Assembly: GCF_000622005.1 (NCBI RefSeq)
Contig: NZ_KK211384.1
Location: 12,434 to 76,433 of the forward strand
Length of the DNA: 64,000 nt
DNA from: Anaerovibrio sp. RM50
GTDB lineage: Bacteria > Bacillota > Negativicutes > Selenomonadales > Selenomonadaceae
Direction of reading: 5' to 3'
Position 1 is the first letter of the stretch; every line of letters begins with the position of its first letter. Positions 8,759-15,184 of the stretch are shown here, piece after piece. The position numbers and the translations under genes are program-made. The notes beneath the pieces are model-generated. The model was not told where the DNA came from, made no database searches, and worked only from the letters and a program-made list of their open reading frames with translations.

Positions 8759-8938
8759 TCATTTTGGGAAGGGCGTATCGGATAATTGGGAGGGGGTCGC
8801 ATTCGCCAAGAATTCCTTTTCTTCTGGCAGCATTTCTATCCCGTAGTAATCGTAAATCTCGGTAAACGCTGCCAGTCTTTCCGATGGTGTTTTTGCTTCG
8901 TAGGCTTTCAATGCTAATTTCCAAGGATTCGGTTCCAT
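8759..8938 (-). CDS. short island peptide, module family 2
   Basis: A 59-residue peptide of unknown function. The core KAYEAKTPSERLAAFTEIYD followed by YYGIEMLPEEKEFL is nearly the same as in the peptide at 9447-9641 and recurs, diverged, in the middle of the protein at 13063-13527 (GIELVPGELEIYIKNATP). It is likely an all-helical hairpin with a conserved GIExxPxE turn. The start at 8938 has AAAGGAG 7 nt upstream. The C terminus SDTPFPK falls in the linker repeat. No cysteine, transmembrane segment or signal peptide is seen. Confidence 0.65.
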   Translation of the reverse strand: MEPNPWKLALKAYEAKTPSERLAAFTEIYDYYGIEMLPEEKEFLANATPSQLSDTPFPK

Positions 8939-8974
8939 TGTCAAACTCCTTTCTAGGTTGAATGACCCTCAAAT

Positions 8975-9172
8975 TCAGCGGTTCATATTGGCCAAGGACT
9001 GTTCTAACGCCATCCGTTCCTCGTACTCCCGTCTGAGGATTTCCTTCCCCTCTTTCTCCACCAGTTCTCTTGACATCCCCGGTGTTCTTCGCATTATCTC
9101 GTTGACGAATTTCTCCAGCGGCAATGGCTTTATCGAGGTTAATCTTGCGTTGTCTTTTGACTTGTTCATCAT
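8975..9172 (-). CDS. short island peptide, diverged module family 3
   Basis: A 65-residue, highly charged peptide of unknown function. The part [20 protein letters not shown] matches the family 3 pattern (EEAVQYMKKACPGITDEEAKK in the peptide at 9747), but the C-terminal half is a longer arginine/glutamate-rich helix ([15 protein letters not shown]). A GGGGAGGCG site precedes ATG 9172. It sits between linker copies at 8955 and 9190. Confidence 0.6.
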
Positions 9173-9259
9173 TTTCAAACGCCTCCCCTAAGTTGAATGA
9201 CCCACCAAATTTGAGGTGCACCCCATTTTGGGAGGGTTGTATTGGTTTATCCCTTACAT

Positions 9260-9400
9260 TTAAATCATAAGGTATTTTTTTGCCCTTTCTTCCGCTTCTT
9301 CGTCTGGCATATCGGGATAAGCCTTTTGCAGACAATAAACCACTTCTTCCACCGTTTTTGCTTCTGCTATTCGGTAAAACCATCTCATAGTTTCTGTCAT
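9260..9400 (-). CDS. short island peptide, module family 3
   Basis: A 46-residue peptide read directly from the sequence: it begins MTETMRWFYRIAEAKTVEEV and ends with KKYLMI before a TAA at 9260-9262. The core AKTVEEVVYCLQKAYPDMPDEEA parallels the peptides at 9747 (AQTFEEAVQYMKKACPGITDEEA) and 9986, and the C-terminal half of the 95-residue protein at 11885. The start at 9400 follows CAGGGGGTG. Function is unknown; it is likely a small helical protein. Confidence 0.6.
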   Translation of the reverse strand: MTETMRWFYRIAEAKTVEEVVYCLQKAYPDMPDEEAEERAKKYLMI

Positions 9401-9446
9401 AATCAATACACCCCCTGTTTAGGTTGAACGGCTCTCAGTGGTATGA

Positions 9447-9641
9447 TCATATTGGTAATTTTTCTTCTAAACTTATATTCTCCTGTGACTGGGATGGAGG
9501 CGCCTTCATGAAAATTTCCTTCTCCTCTGGCAACATTTCTATTCCGTAATGATTGTATATCTCTGTATATGCTGCTAACCTCTCCGATTCATCCTTCGCC
9601 TTGTATGCTTTCAAGGATAATTTTGCTAATTCCTTCATCAT
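9447..9641 (-). CDS. short island peptide, module family 2
   Basis: A 64-residue peptide of unknown function, close paralogue of the one at 8759-8938. They share KAYxAKxxSERLAAxTEIY and GIEMLPEEKE, while the C-terminal tail (PPSQSQENISLEEKLPI) differs. An AAGGGGGATG site precedes ATG 9641. Paralogues with a conserved body and a variable tail, each set between the same linkers, suggest growth of the array by duplication. Confidence 0.68.
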   Translation of the reverse strand: MMKELAKLSLKAYKAKDESERLAAYTEIYNHYGIEMLPEEKEIFMKAPPSQSQENISLEEKLPI

Positions 9642-9746
9642 TATTAAACATCCCCCTTATTAGGTTGAACGGCTTTTATTGGGATGGTCCTATTGGATAA
9701 TCGCCAAAAGGCTCAGACCTGATAGCAAATATCTTGTTCCGAGTAT

Positions 9747-9887
9747 TTACATATTAAAAATGTTCATTACTCTTTTTTTGGCTTCCTCATCCGTTATCCC
9801 CGGACAAGCCTTTTTCATGTACTGTACTGCTTCTTCAAATGTTTGTGCCTTTGCTATCTTCAGATACATTTCCAATTTTTCTGACAT
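9747..9887 (-). CDS. short island peptide, module family 3
   Basis: A 46-residue peptide starting MSEKLEMYLKIAKAQTFEEA with the core CPGITDEEAKKRV; the same length and pattern as the peptide at 9260-9400. The start at 9887 has a strong AGGAGGTG site 8 nt upstream. A second in-frame ATG at 9950, also behind a G-rich site (GGGGGTC), would give a 67-residue form with a serine/glycine-rich head, so two forms may be made. Function unknown. Confidence 0.65.
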   Translation of the reverse strand: MSEKLEMYLKIAKAQTFEEAVQYMKKACPGITDEEAKKRVMNIFNM

Positions 9888-9985
9888 ACCACCCACACCT
9901 CCTGATTCGTTCGCGGTCAAGGGAGATTTTTCAGTAGATGACTCTTTCATAATCAACGACCCCCATAGTTAAATGGACATTCATT

Positions 9986-10165
9986 TTAAGAGCATCCTTG
10001 ATTGATGCAAATATCTTCTCCATTTTTTATCGCTAAGAGTTCTTCGGAGAACTTCTTTATTTCTTGAGGTGTTTTCGTCGGATATACTATTTTGCAATAC
10101 TTCATTATTTCTTCCAGAGTATCGGCTTCCAACATCATTCTATAGGCTAGTATTTCTTCTCCCAT
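9986..10165 (-). CDS. short island peptide, module family 3, first gene of the - strand array
   Basis: A 59-residue peptide read directly from the sequence: it begins MGEEILAYRMMLEADTLEEI and ends with DICINQGCS before TAA at 9986-9988. Its first 40 residues match family 3 (xLEADTLEEIMKYCKIVYPTKTPQE), while the tail with two cysteines is unique. A TAGGAGGTG site lies ahead of ATG 10165, within a structured leader. It opens the seven-gene - strand series. Confidence 0.65.
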   Translation of the reverse strand: MGEEILAYRMMLEADTLEEIMKYCKIVYPTKTPQEIKKFSEELLAIKNGEDICINQGCS

Positions 10166-10181
10166 AAGAGATGCACCTCCT

Positions 10182-10256
10182 AACCATATTTTATCAAAAC
10201 CATGTCCTCTTTAGGTCGCTTCGCAAGCGACATAACAACCACTTGAATATGGTTTT
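10182..10256 (-). promoter_or_regulatory. structured leader of the - strand peptide array
   Basis: On the - strand an outer inverted repeat (AACCATATT near 10182-10190 with AATATGGTT near 10246-10254) encloses a perfect hairpin (GTCGCTT CGC AAGCGAC, 10215-10231). The outer arm ends at the ribosome site of the first peptide gene, so folding could mask that site. No ligand-binding family was recognised. Confidence 0.45.
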
Positions 10257-10415
10257 AGGTTAATCAATATTTATTATCTGTATGTTATCATTTTTTTTTA
10301 AACTTGAAAACATTTACCTGTGCAAAAATATAGCCAACATAAAAATCATGTGTTCCACTTTATTTTTTTGGGGTGGCAGCCAAATTTTTATTTTTAAAGT
10401 CCGGCATATATCAGA

Positions 10416-10458
10416 GCCCTGTTGGAGAATATAAGTTCTCTGACGAGGGCATTTTTTT
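10416..10458 (+). terminator. terminator-like hairpin upstream of the metallopeptidase operon
   Basis: Outer arms GCCCT (10416-10420) and AGGGC (10446-10450) and inner arms GAGAA/TTCTC are followed by seven T (10452-10458). No + strand gene precedes it, so it must end a short RNA started in the 10260-10400 region or act as an attenuator. Its T-run merges into the -35 box of the next promoter. Confidence 0.5.
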
Positions 10459-10485
10459 GACCTGACAGATATTGCAAAATATAAA
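10457..10485 (+). promoter_or_regulatory. promoter of the metallopeptidase/peptide operon
   Basis: A TTGACC -35 box (10457-10462) and a TATAAA -10 box (10480-10485) are 17 bp apart, about 90 nt before the ATG at 10578. The spacing and hexamers are near consensus. The rest of 10486-10577 is AT-rich leader. Confidence 0.65.
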
Positions 10486-10577
10486 TGTTAATATAGAATA
10501 TAGAAAAGAATTATTATTAACAAATATTGAGGTTTAAAACTCTGCTGATCTGTCATAGTATACGGAGGTGGGTTGAA

Positions 10578-11477
10578 ATGACTGATAGCACATATAAAAG
10601 TTCACCATTCAGGATAGAAGAAATTGATGAATTATATAACAATGTCCAGAAATTCAGATCCACAAAATTTACCGGCAAGCTATTTGAATTTATAGCCAAT
10701 TTTCCTAAAATTGCCCCGTATAATGCCATGCTGGTTTTTATGCAAAAGCCCGGCAGCTCCTATGTGGCCACCGCAAAAGAGTGGAAGGAAAAATATGGCA
10801 GAAGCCCAAAATCCACCGCCAACCCGCTGGTTATATTAAAAGCATTTGGCCCAATAGAATTTGTCTTTGAGGCAAACGATACTGAGGGAAAGCCTTTGCC
10901 CCAGGAAATAACTAATCCTTTCAGAACTGAGGGGGAGATTTCCCGAAAACACTACGATACATTTTTTAAAGATATCATTAAGGAAGGTATCGTTGTAAGG
11001 AAACAAAATTATGGTACTGGTATGGCTGGAAAAATTCAAAGACTTCAGAGCAGCAGCAGTATTATTCTTCCAGAAGGTAAAAAAAGCATAGAAGTATCAC
11101 ATTGTTTTGATATTGTAATAAATGAATCAATGAGCGAAACTGAGGAAGTTGCTACCATATTTCACGAACTGGGCCATTATTTTTGCGGACACTTTAAGAT
11201 GCCGGACAAAATAAAGCATATCCCAAGAAGAATGGTCGAAACTTTAACGGATCAGGTAAGGGAGTTCGAGGCTGAAACAGTTTGCTGGCTTGTCTGCAAA
11301 CGGCTGGGGATTATTAATCCATCTGAAAAATATTTGAAGCATTATTTGGAAAATAATAATGAGGTGCCAGAGGGAATAAGCTTTGATGCCATTTTAAAGG
11401 CCTGCGGGAAAATAGAAAACATGCTGCTTGGTAAATACAAGACACCGAAGGAGTTAATTATAAACGTATACAAGTGA
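10578..11477 (+). CDS. zinc metallopeptidase with ArdC-like N-terminal domain and ImmA/IrrE-type catalytic domain
   Basis: The 299-residue protein has two parts. Residues about 10-110 match the ArdC-type single-stranded-DNA-binding domain (KIAPYNAMLVFMQKPG, TAKEWKEKYGR). The C-terminal part is a zinc peptidase with H196-E197-L-G-H200 and a downstream glutamate-rich helix (E229 to E233) holding the likely third ligand. ImmA/IrrE proteases cleave HTH repressors on stress signals, often in mobile elements; the target here is unknown. The start at 10578 follows GGAGGTG; the frame is open further upstream without a ribosome site. It heads an operon with short peptides that resemble those divergently encoded, so those may be its partners or substrates (inference). 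Confidence 0.8.
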   Translation: MTDSTYKSSPFRIEEIDELYNNVQKFRSTKFTGKLFEFIANFPKIAPYNAMLVFMQKPGSSYVATAKEWKEKYGRSPKSTANPLVILKAFGPIEFVFEANDTEGKPLPQEITNPFRTEGEISRKHYDTFFKDIIKEGIVVRKQNYGTGMAGKIQRLQSSSSIILPEGKKSIEVSHCFDIVINESMSETEEVATIFHELGHYFCGHFKMPDKIKHIPRRMVETLTDQVREFEAETVCWLVCKRLGIINPSEKYLKHYLENNNEVPEGISFDAILKACGKIENMLLGKYKTPKELIINVYK

Positions 11478-11487
11478 GGTGGTTGGC

Positions 11488-11661
11488 ATGGAACAATTAA
11501 CAAGAAAACAAGGAATAGAATTGACAGAAAGACTTCACCAGAGCTCCAATGTAGACGAGATTTTGGAAATATCACAAAAACTAGGGATGGACTTCACCCG
11601 TCAAGAGGCCATCGAATATATGGAAAGAAATCTGCGAATAATGGCGTTGGATAAAAAATAA
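11488..11661 (+). CDS. short island peptide, module family 1
   Basis: A 57-residue peptide, MEQLTRKQGIELTERL then the core EILEISQKLGMDFTRQEA and a charged end. It is about two-thirds identical to the next peptide at 11692 and clearly related to the - strand peptide at 8532. The start at 11488 follows AGGTGG, 10 nt after the metallopeptidase stop, so the two are cotranscribed. Function unknown; a small soluble helical protein is predicted. Confidence 0.7.
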   Translation: MEQLTRKQGIELTERLHQSSNVDEILEISQKLGMDFTRQEAIEYMERNLRIMALDKK

Positions 11662-11691
11662 ATGTCACACTTCAACATGGGGGTGTTCATT

Positions 11692-11874
11692 ATGGAAGAA
11701 TTAACAAGACAGCATGGAGTGGAATTGATAAGAAAGCTTCGACAGAGTACTGATGTGGATGAGATTTTGGAAATATCCCAGAAATTGGGGATGGATTTTG
11801 ATAGGCAGTCGGCCAATGAGTATGCAGAAACAAATCGGCGAATAGAGGCGTTGGATGAACCAAAAGAGAAGTGA
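11692..11874 (+). CDS. short island peptide, module family 1
   Basis: A 60-residue peptide, MEELTRQHGVELIRKLRQST with the core DEILEISQKLGMDFDRQSA. It is a tandem duplicate of the peptide at 11488 with a different tail (EALDEPKEK). A GGGGGTG site precedes ATG 11692, and the sequence before it resembles the - strand linker repeat. Function unknown. Confidence 0.7.
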   Translation: MEELTRQHGVELIRKLRQSTDVDEILEISQKLGMDFDRQSANEYAETNRRIEALDEPKEK

Positions 11875-11884
11875 GGTGGGCGTT

Positions 11885-12172
11885 ATGGCTGAGAAGAACA
11901 CTAAAACTTATCCAATATGGAAAAACGGAAAAATACTTTTCAAGGGTATTGAACTTACGGAGGATGAAGCATTGGCACTGGTAATGAAAATGGAATACGG
12001 CGACCCGAACATCGACAAGCAAATGGAAATCGACATCAGAACAGAAATTTGCGGAATGCCGTTGGAAAAAGCTATTGATTTTACGGAGGGTCGATACCCT
12101 GATATTGATCGTGCAACACAGCTTAAGATTTTAGACAGATGGATTAGGGAAATAAAGGAAGGTAAATTGTAA
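11885..12172 (+). CDS. 95-residue island protein with a family 3 module
   Basis: The N-terminal half (TYPIWKNGKILFKGIELTEDEA) looks like a small beta-hairpin plus helix and is not recognised. The C-terminal half, PLEKAIDFTEGRYPDIDRATQLKILDRW, follows the family 3 pattern of the - strand peptides at 9260, 9747 and 9986. So this is a fusion of an unknown head with the module. AGGTGGG precedes the start; it lies 10 nt after the previous gene. No catalytic residues are evident. Confidence 0.65.
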   Translation: MAEKNTKTYPIWKNGKILFKGIELTEDEALALVMKMEYGDPNIDKQMEIDIRTEICGMPLEKAIDFTEGRYPDIDRATQLKILDRWIREIKEGKL

Positions 12173-12210
12173 TAGCAGTTCTGATAGATTTCTGTTAGGA
12201 GGTTTTTACA

Positions 12211-13032
12211 ATGGATGCTGAAAGATGGATGCAGCTGCACCCAGAGATAGATATGATAGCGGCTATAAATAAAATTAAGGATTATTTTAAAGATAATTTA
12301 TATCAGATAATTCTTTTTCCTCCAACAGATAGATATCCTTTTCTTGAGATACTTCTTGACGAACATGACCACGATAACTTTTACTCTGATTTATCCGATG
12401 AACTCTTATTTGATATGGATTTAGGTACTCTATACAGGGAGAAAGATGATTTTAATGCACTTTTACCATTTGGTGAACAAAGTAATTATATAGCCAGAGA
12501 AGGAATTGTGTTTTATGGACCAGAACTGAAACGTCCAAATTATGATCTAAAAAAAATGCCTGTAGATGCAAACTATGCAGAAAGACATGATATTAACTAT
12601 AGATTTAATATGGCTTTTAATGTTGGGTATGTTTTGGCGCAATCAATCGAAGCATTTGCCTTTAAACCAGTTGAATTAATTGAAAGATGGCTTACTTCCC
12701 AAACAGCTTATGATGTTTATCAATTAGGGCATTCTTATGACGAAAAATATCATTATCCAATGAAAAGTGATGTAATATTTGATGATTTTGCAAAAGAACT
12801 CTCGTTAAATTGGGTTGGCCCGCAGATCGTTAATGCCATAGTAGATAAAAGTCCAATGTTTTGGTTGGGGTATATGCTTCAACACCTTATGTATAAAGAT
12901 GGGCTTCCACCGGCAACACTTTTAAAAAAATATAATATTAGACGGATAATAGCTGACATTGAAATACTCTGGACTCTCTGCGCAAATGATGCAGTAGATA
13001 TTCTTTCTGAAAAATATACTTTGAACAATTGA
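12211..13032 (+). CDS. 273-residue island protein of unknown function
   Basis: The protein is acidic, soluble and has no signal peptide. An N-terminal region of about 110 residues (IILFPPTDRYPFLEILLDEHDHDNFY is split here: IILFPPTDRYPF, then LEILLDEHDHDNF) is followed by GIVFYGPELKRP. A helical middle follows, then a C-terminal part with MFWLGYMLQHLMYKDGLPP and NIRRIIADIEILW. The last block looks like a small helical domain often seen in poorly characterised accessory proteins, but no family can be named with confidence. AGGAGG precedes the ATG. It lies in the metallopeptidase operon and uses AT-rich codons like its neighbours. Confidence 0.6.
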   Translation: MDAERWMQLHPEIDMIAAINKIKDYFKDNLYQIILFPPTDRYPFLEILLDEHDHDNFYSDLSDELLFDMDLGTLYREKDDFNALLPFGEQSNYIAREGIVFYGPELKRPNYDLKKMPVDANYAERHDINYRFNMAFNVGYVLAQSIEAFAFKPVELIERWLTSQTAYDVYQLGHSYDEKYHYPMKSDVIFDDFAKELSLNWVGPQIVNAIVDKSPMFWLGYMLQHLMYKDGLPPATLLKKYNIRRIIADIEILWTLCANDAVDILSEKYTLNN

Positions 13033-13062
13033 GTAAAAAATCTGGAATGTGGGGTGATTACC

Positions 13063-13527
13063 ATGCAGAAAGACAGATTTACAGAACTTGCATTAGAATT
13101 GTTATTTATTGACGATGAGCAACACAAAGAAGCGATATTTCAAGAAATATGTAAACTGGAAGCTGACAGAATAAAAGAAGAACACATATTAGAACAAATA
13201 AAAGACCTTATTCCTGAAAGAGAGTTGGAATATTATAAGGCACTTTTAACCGCTAAAGATGATGAACAGAAAAAAAAAATAATCATATCCCATGCAGAAA
13301 AATCAGGCATTGAGCTTGTACCAGGCGAATTGGAAATATATATAAAAAATGCTACCCCTAAAAAAATATTGCACCAATTATTAGACATAGCGTTTCATAA
13401 TGCAACTGATCCACAAATGATTATATATCTTGGAAATAAGTTGGGGATGAGCTTCACTCAGGAAAAAGCTGAAGAAATTGCAGAAAGGCATAAATTCTTT
13501 AAGGTTGGTAAGGCATCTGAGCTTTAA
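13063..13527 (+). CDS. 154-residue island protein built from fused family 2 and family 1 modules
   Basis: Three segments can be seen. Residues about 1-45 (FTELALELLFIDDEQHKEAI) are a diverged family 2 helix pair. Residues about 52-105 (ALLTAKDDEQKKKIIISHAE then GIELVPGELEIYIKNATP) match the stand-alone family 2 peptides at 8759 and 9447. Residues about 106-150 (LHQLLDIAFHNATDPQ then YLGNKLGMSFTQEKAEEIAE) match family 1 peptides. A GGGGTG site precedes ATG 13063. A terminator follows at once, so it ends the operon. Function unknown. Confidence 0.68.
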   Translation: MQKDRFTELALELLFIDDEQHKEAIFQEICKLEADRIKEEHILEQIKDLIPERELEYYKALLTAKDDEQKKKIIISHAEKSGIELVPGELEIYIKNATPKKILHQLLDIAFHNATDPQMIIYLGNKLGMSFTQEKAEEIAERHKFFKVGKASEL

Positions 13528-13542
13528 GAAAAATATTGATTG

Positions 13543-13571
13543 AGCACCCTTCATGGGTGCTTTTCTTTTTT
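13543..13571 (+). terminator. Rho-independent terminator of the + strand island operon
   Basis: The stem AGCACCC/GGGTGCT closes a 5-nt loop and is followed by TTTTCTTTTTT. Confidence 0.88.
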
Positions 13572-13715
13572 GGGTGGGGCGTATGCCGTGGGGCGGCTGC
13601 GACGCGAAGCTAGTCCCGACATGGGCTCTTTCTTTTAAAATCTGTGTGCAGCTGCGGCCACGGCTCTTGGGTGGGGTTCAGCGAGCATTCTTCAAAAAGA
13701 GCGAATAGTCATCTA
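13572..13715. other. GC-rich non-coding stretch with a long imperfect inverted repeat
   Basis: This stretch is far richer in GC than its surroundings. GCCGTGGGGCGGCTGC near 13583 pairs imperfectly with GCAGCTGCGGCCACGGC near 13653, enclosing about 50 nt with smaller stems. No open frame of note is seen. It could be a structured RNA, a REP-like element or a remnant of a gene. Confidence 0.4.
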
Positions 13716-13753
13716 ATAAAAAATGCTGGAACCAGTTACTAGTTCCAGCATTT
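13716..13753 (-). terminator. Rho-independent terminator of fic
   Basis: On the - strand AAATGCTGGAAC (right arm at 13742-13753) pairs with GTTCCAGCATTT (13721-13732) and a T-run follows. Confidence 0.85.
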
Positions 13754-13765
13754 ATTTTAGAAATA

Positions 13766-14401
13766 TTAAATTTTATCAATAGACCAGGTGCTGTAGCCCT
13801 CATAGGCATAGGAGGCGTCGATGCCCTTCATATACACTTGGCGGTCAGTGATTTTGTCCGTTAAAGCATCTTGCAGAAGGGCCTTTATTTCCTTGTTGCG
13901 CACGGGGCTTCTTTCCATGGCCAAAAGGTAATCCTCCTTGTCCACCTGACTCCAGTCAACTACCTTGCCCAGTTCCTTTTTTAGTATGCAGTCCAGCCAT
14001 ATTCTTGTACTGCGGCCATTTCCCTCACGGAAGGGATGGGCCACATTCATCTCCACATACTTCTCAATAATATGGTCGAAGGTATCCTGTGGCATTTTAT
14101 CAATATTGCCAAGGGCTTCACTTAAATACAGCACCGGTGCAAAGCGAAAATTTCCCTTTGCTAAATTAACAGTCCGCATGACACCGGCAAAATCATATAC
14201 ATCCTGAAAAAGATATTTGTGTATTGCCTGCAGGCCTTCAAATGTGCCTACCGAAAAGGAATCCAGCAGCTTTTTATCATAAAGCTCCAGTGCTCTCTTT
14301 TTGCTCAGGCGTTCCTCTATATGGGCCAGTTCTATGGAATCCGTTATACCAAGTTTATTTTCCAATGCATTTGCCATAGACTTCTTCATCTCCATTTCCA
14401 C
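13766..14401 (-). CDS. fic: Fic/DOC-family AMP-transferase with C-terminal autoinhibitory motif
   Basis: The 211-residue protein has the complete Fic loop HPFREGNGRSTR (H122 catalytic, counted from the GTG at 14401), which transfers AMP from ATP to hydroxyl side chains of target proteins. The inhibitory helix motif [S/T]xxxE[G/N] is at the C terminus as SYAYEG (S197, E201), the arrangement of class III Fic proteins such as the Neisseria enzyme, so no separate antitoxin is needed. A tandem of possible starts (GTG 14401, ATG 14395, ATG 14389) leaves the first few residues uncertain. It lies between the peptide island and cbiJ with its own terminator and may belong to the accessory region. Confidence 0.85.
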   Translation of the reverse strand: MEMEMKKSMANALENKLGITDSIELAHIEERLSKKRALELYDKKLLDSFSVGTFEGLQAIHKYLFQDVYDFAGVMRTVNLAKGNFRFAPVLYLSEALGNIDKMPQDTFDHIIEKYVEMNVAHPFREGNGRSTRIWLDCILKKELGKVVDWSQVDKEDYLLAMERSPVRNKEIKALLQDALTDKITDRQVYMKGIDASYAYEGYSTWSIDKI

Positions 14402-14416
14402 TGACCCGTAAAAATA

Positions 14417-15184
14417 CTATTTCCTTACTTGGCCTTCAAGAAACTCCAGCACACCATCGAAGCTATAGGCCACGTTGGTGTATTCCACCTTCGGGCGGTC
14501 GATAACCACCATAGGCAGATTCAGCTCCTTTACTGCCGCAAATTTTGTATCTGCCCCACCAAGGGAGCCGCTGTTTTTAGTAACCACCACATCAGCCTTG
14601 TACTTGATAAAGAGCTCCTTGTTAAGCTCCTTGGAAAACGGCCCCTGCATGGCAACAATTTGATTTGGTGAAAAGCCCAGCTCCCTGGCCTCCCGTACCA
14701 CCTCAGCCTCCGGCAGAATACGGCATACCACATCGCAGTTCTTTAAGGCCTCGGCCCTGGCAAATACAGGAAGACTCCTGCTGCCAGTGGTGAGAAATAC
14801 GTGCTTTCCCAGTTCTCCGGCCTTCTCTGCCGCTGCCTCAACGCTTTCCACATAATAGGCCTTGTCATAATCCAGCTGGCTTGATGGCCGCTCATAGCGG
14901 ATATAAGGCACACCATATTTTTCACAGGCCCTCATGGCATTGGCGGAAATATTGGCCGCATAGGGGTGACTGGCATCAACAAAGCACTCCACCTTGTTGC
15001 TGCTGAAATACTCCACAAAGCCAGCTTCATCCATGGCCTTATTATTAACCTTTATTCCCTTGTAGCTTTGCAAAAGCTCCTCACCGTACTCACTGACAAC
15101 AGAGGCAGTAACCTCATAGCCATGCTCCAAAATGAAGCCCGCCAGTTCACGTCCGTCCTGAGTACCCGCAGCTATGAAAATCAT
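14417..15184 (-). CDS. cbiJ: cobalt-precorrin-6A reductase CbiJ
   Basis: This enzyme reduces cobalt-precorrin-6A with NADH/NADPH to 6B in the anaerobic cobalamin route. The 255-residue protein opens with the nucleotide-binding IFIAAGTQDGRELA and carries the family signatures VDASHPYAANIS, YIRYERPSS and VVTKNSGSLGGADTK. Its ATG overlaps the cbiH stop by 4 nt. It is the last gene of cbiDETFGHJ. Confidence 0.93.
   Translation of the reverse strand: MIFIAAGTQDGRELAGFILEHGYEVTASVVSEYGEELLQSYKGIKVNNKAMDEAGFVEYFSSNKVECFVDASHPYAANISANAMRACEKYGVPYIRYERPSSQLDYDKAYYVESVEAAAEKAGELGKHVFLTTGSRSLPVFARAEALKNCDVVCRILPEAEVVREARELGFSPNQIVAMQGPFSKELNKELFIKYKADVVVTKNSGSLGGADTKFAAVKELNLPMVVIDRPKVEYTNVAYSFDGVLEFLEGQVRK

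Larger units (their letters stand above)
8521..9990. repeat. seven copies of a linker repeat between the short genes
   Basis: Copies begin near 8521, 8746, 8955, 9190, 9421, 9661 and 9966 (spacing 209 to 305 bp). On the + strand the consensus runs TTAGGTTGAATGACCCTC, then ATTTTGG, then GAGGGTCGTATTGG; the two inner parts can pair as GACCCTC/GAGGGTC. In transcript order each copy spans the 3' end of one peptide gene, the gap and the approach to the next ribosome site. The copies at 9421, 9661 and 9966 are more diverged. A related stretch (TTCAACATGGGGGTGTTC, near 11672) precedes the + strand peptide at 11692. Confidence 0.7.

Noticed and set aside
8742-9383. 213-codon - strand frame across several short peptides
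   Set aside because: It overlaps three peptide genes that have paralogues and ribosome sites; its own sequence is arginine-rich and shows no domain.
8521-9990. Linker repeats as a CRISPR array
   Set aside because: The repeats are diverged and 209-305 bp apart with coding sequence between them; CRISPR spacers are about 25-40 bp.
8521-9990. Linker repeats as integron attC sites
   Set aside because: No integrase gene is seen, and the repeats lack the paired core sites of attC.
8532-10165. Short peptides as RiPP precursors with Nif11-like leaders
   Set aside because: The helix-turn pattern is reminiscent, but there is no cysteine-, serine- or threonine-rich core after a GG site in most, and no modification enzyme or peptide exporter is in the island.
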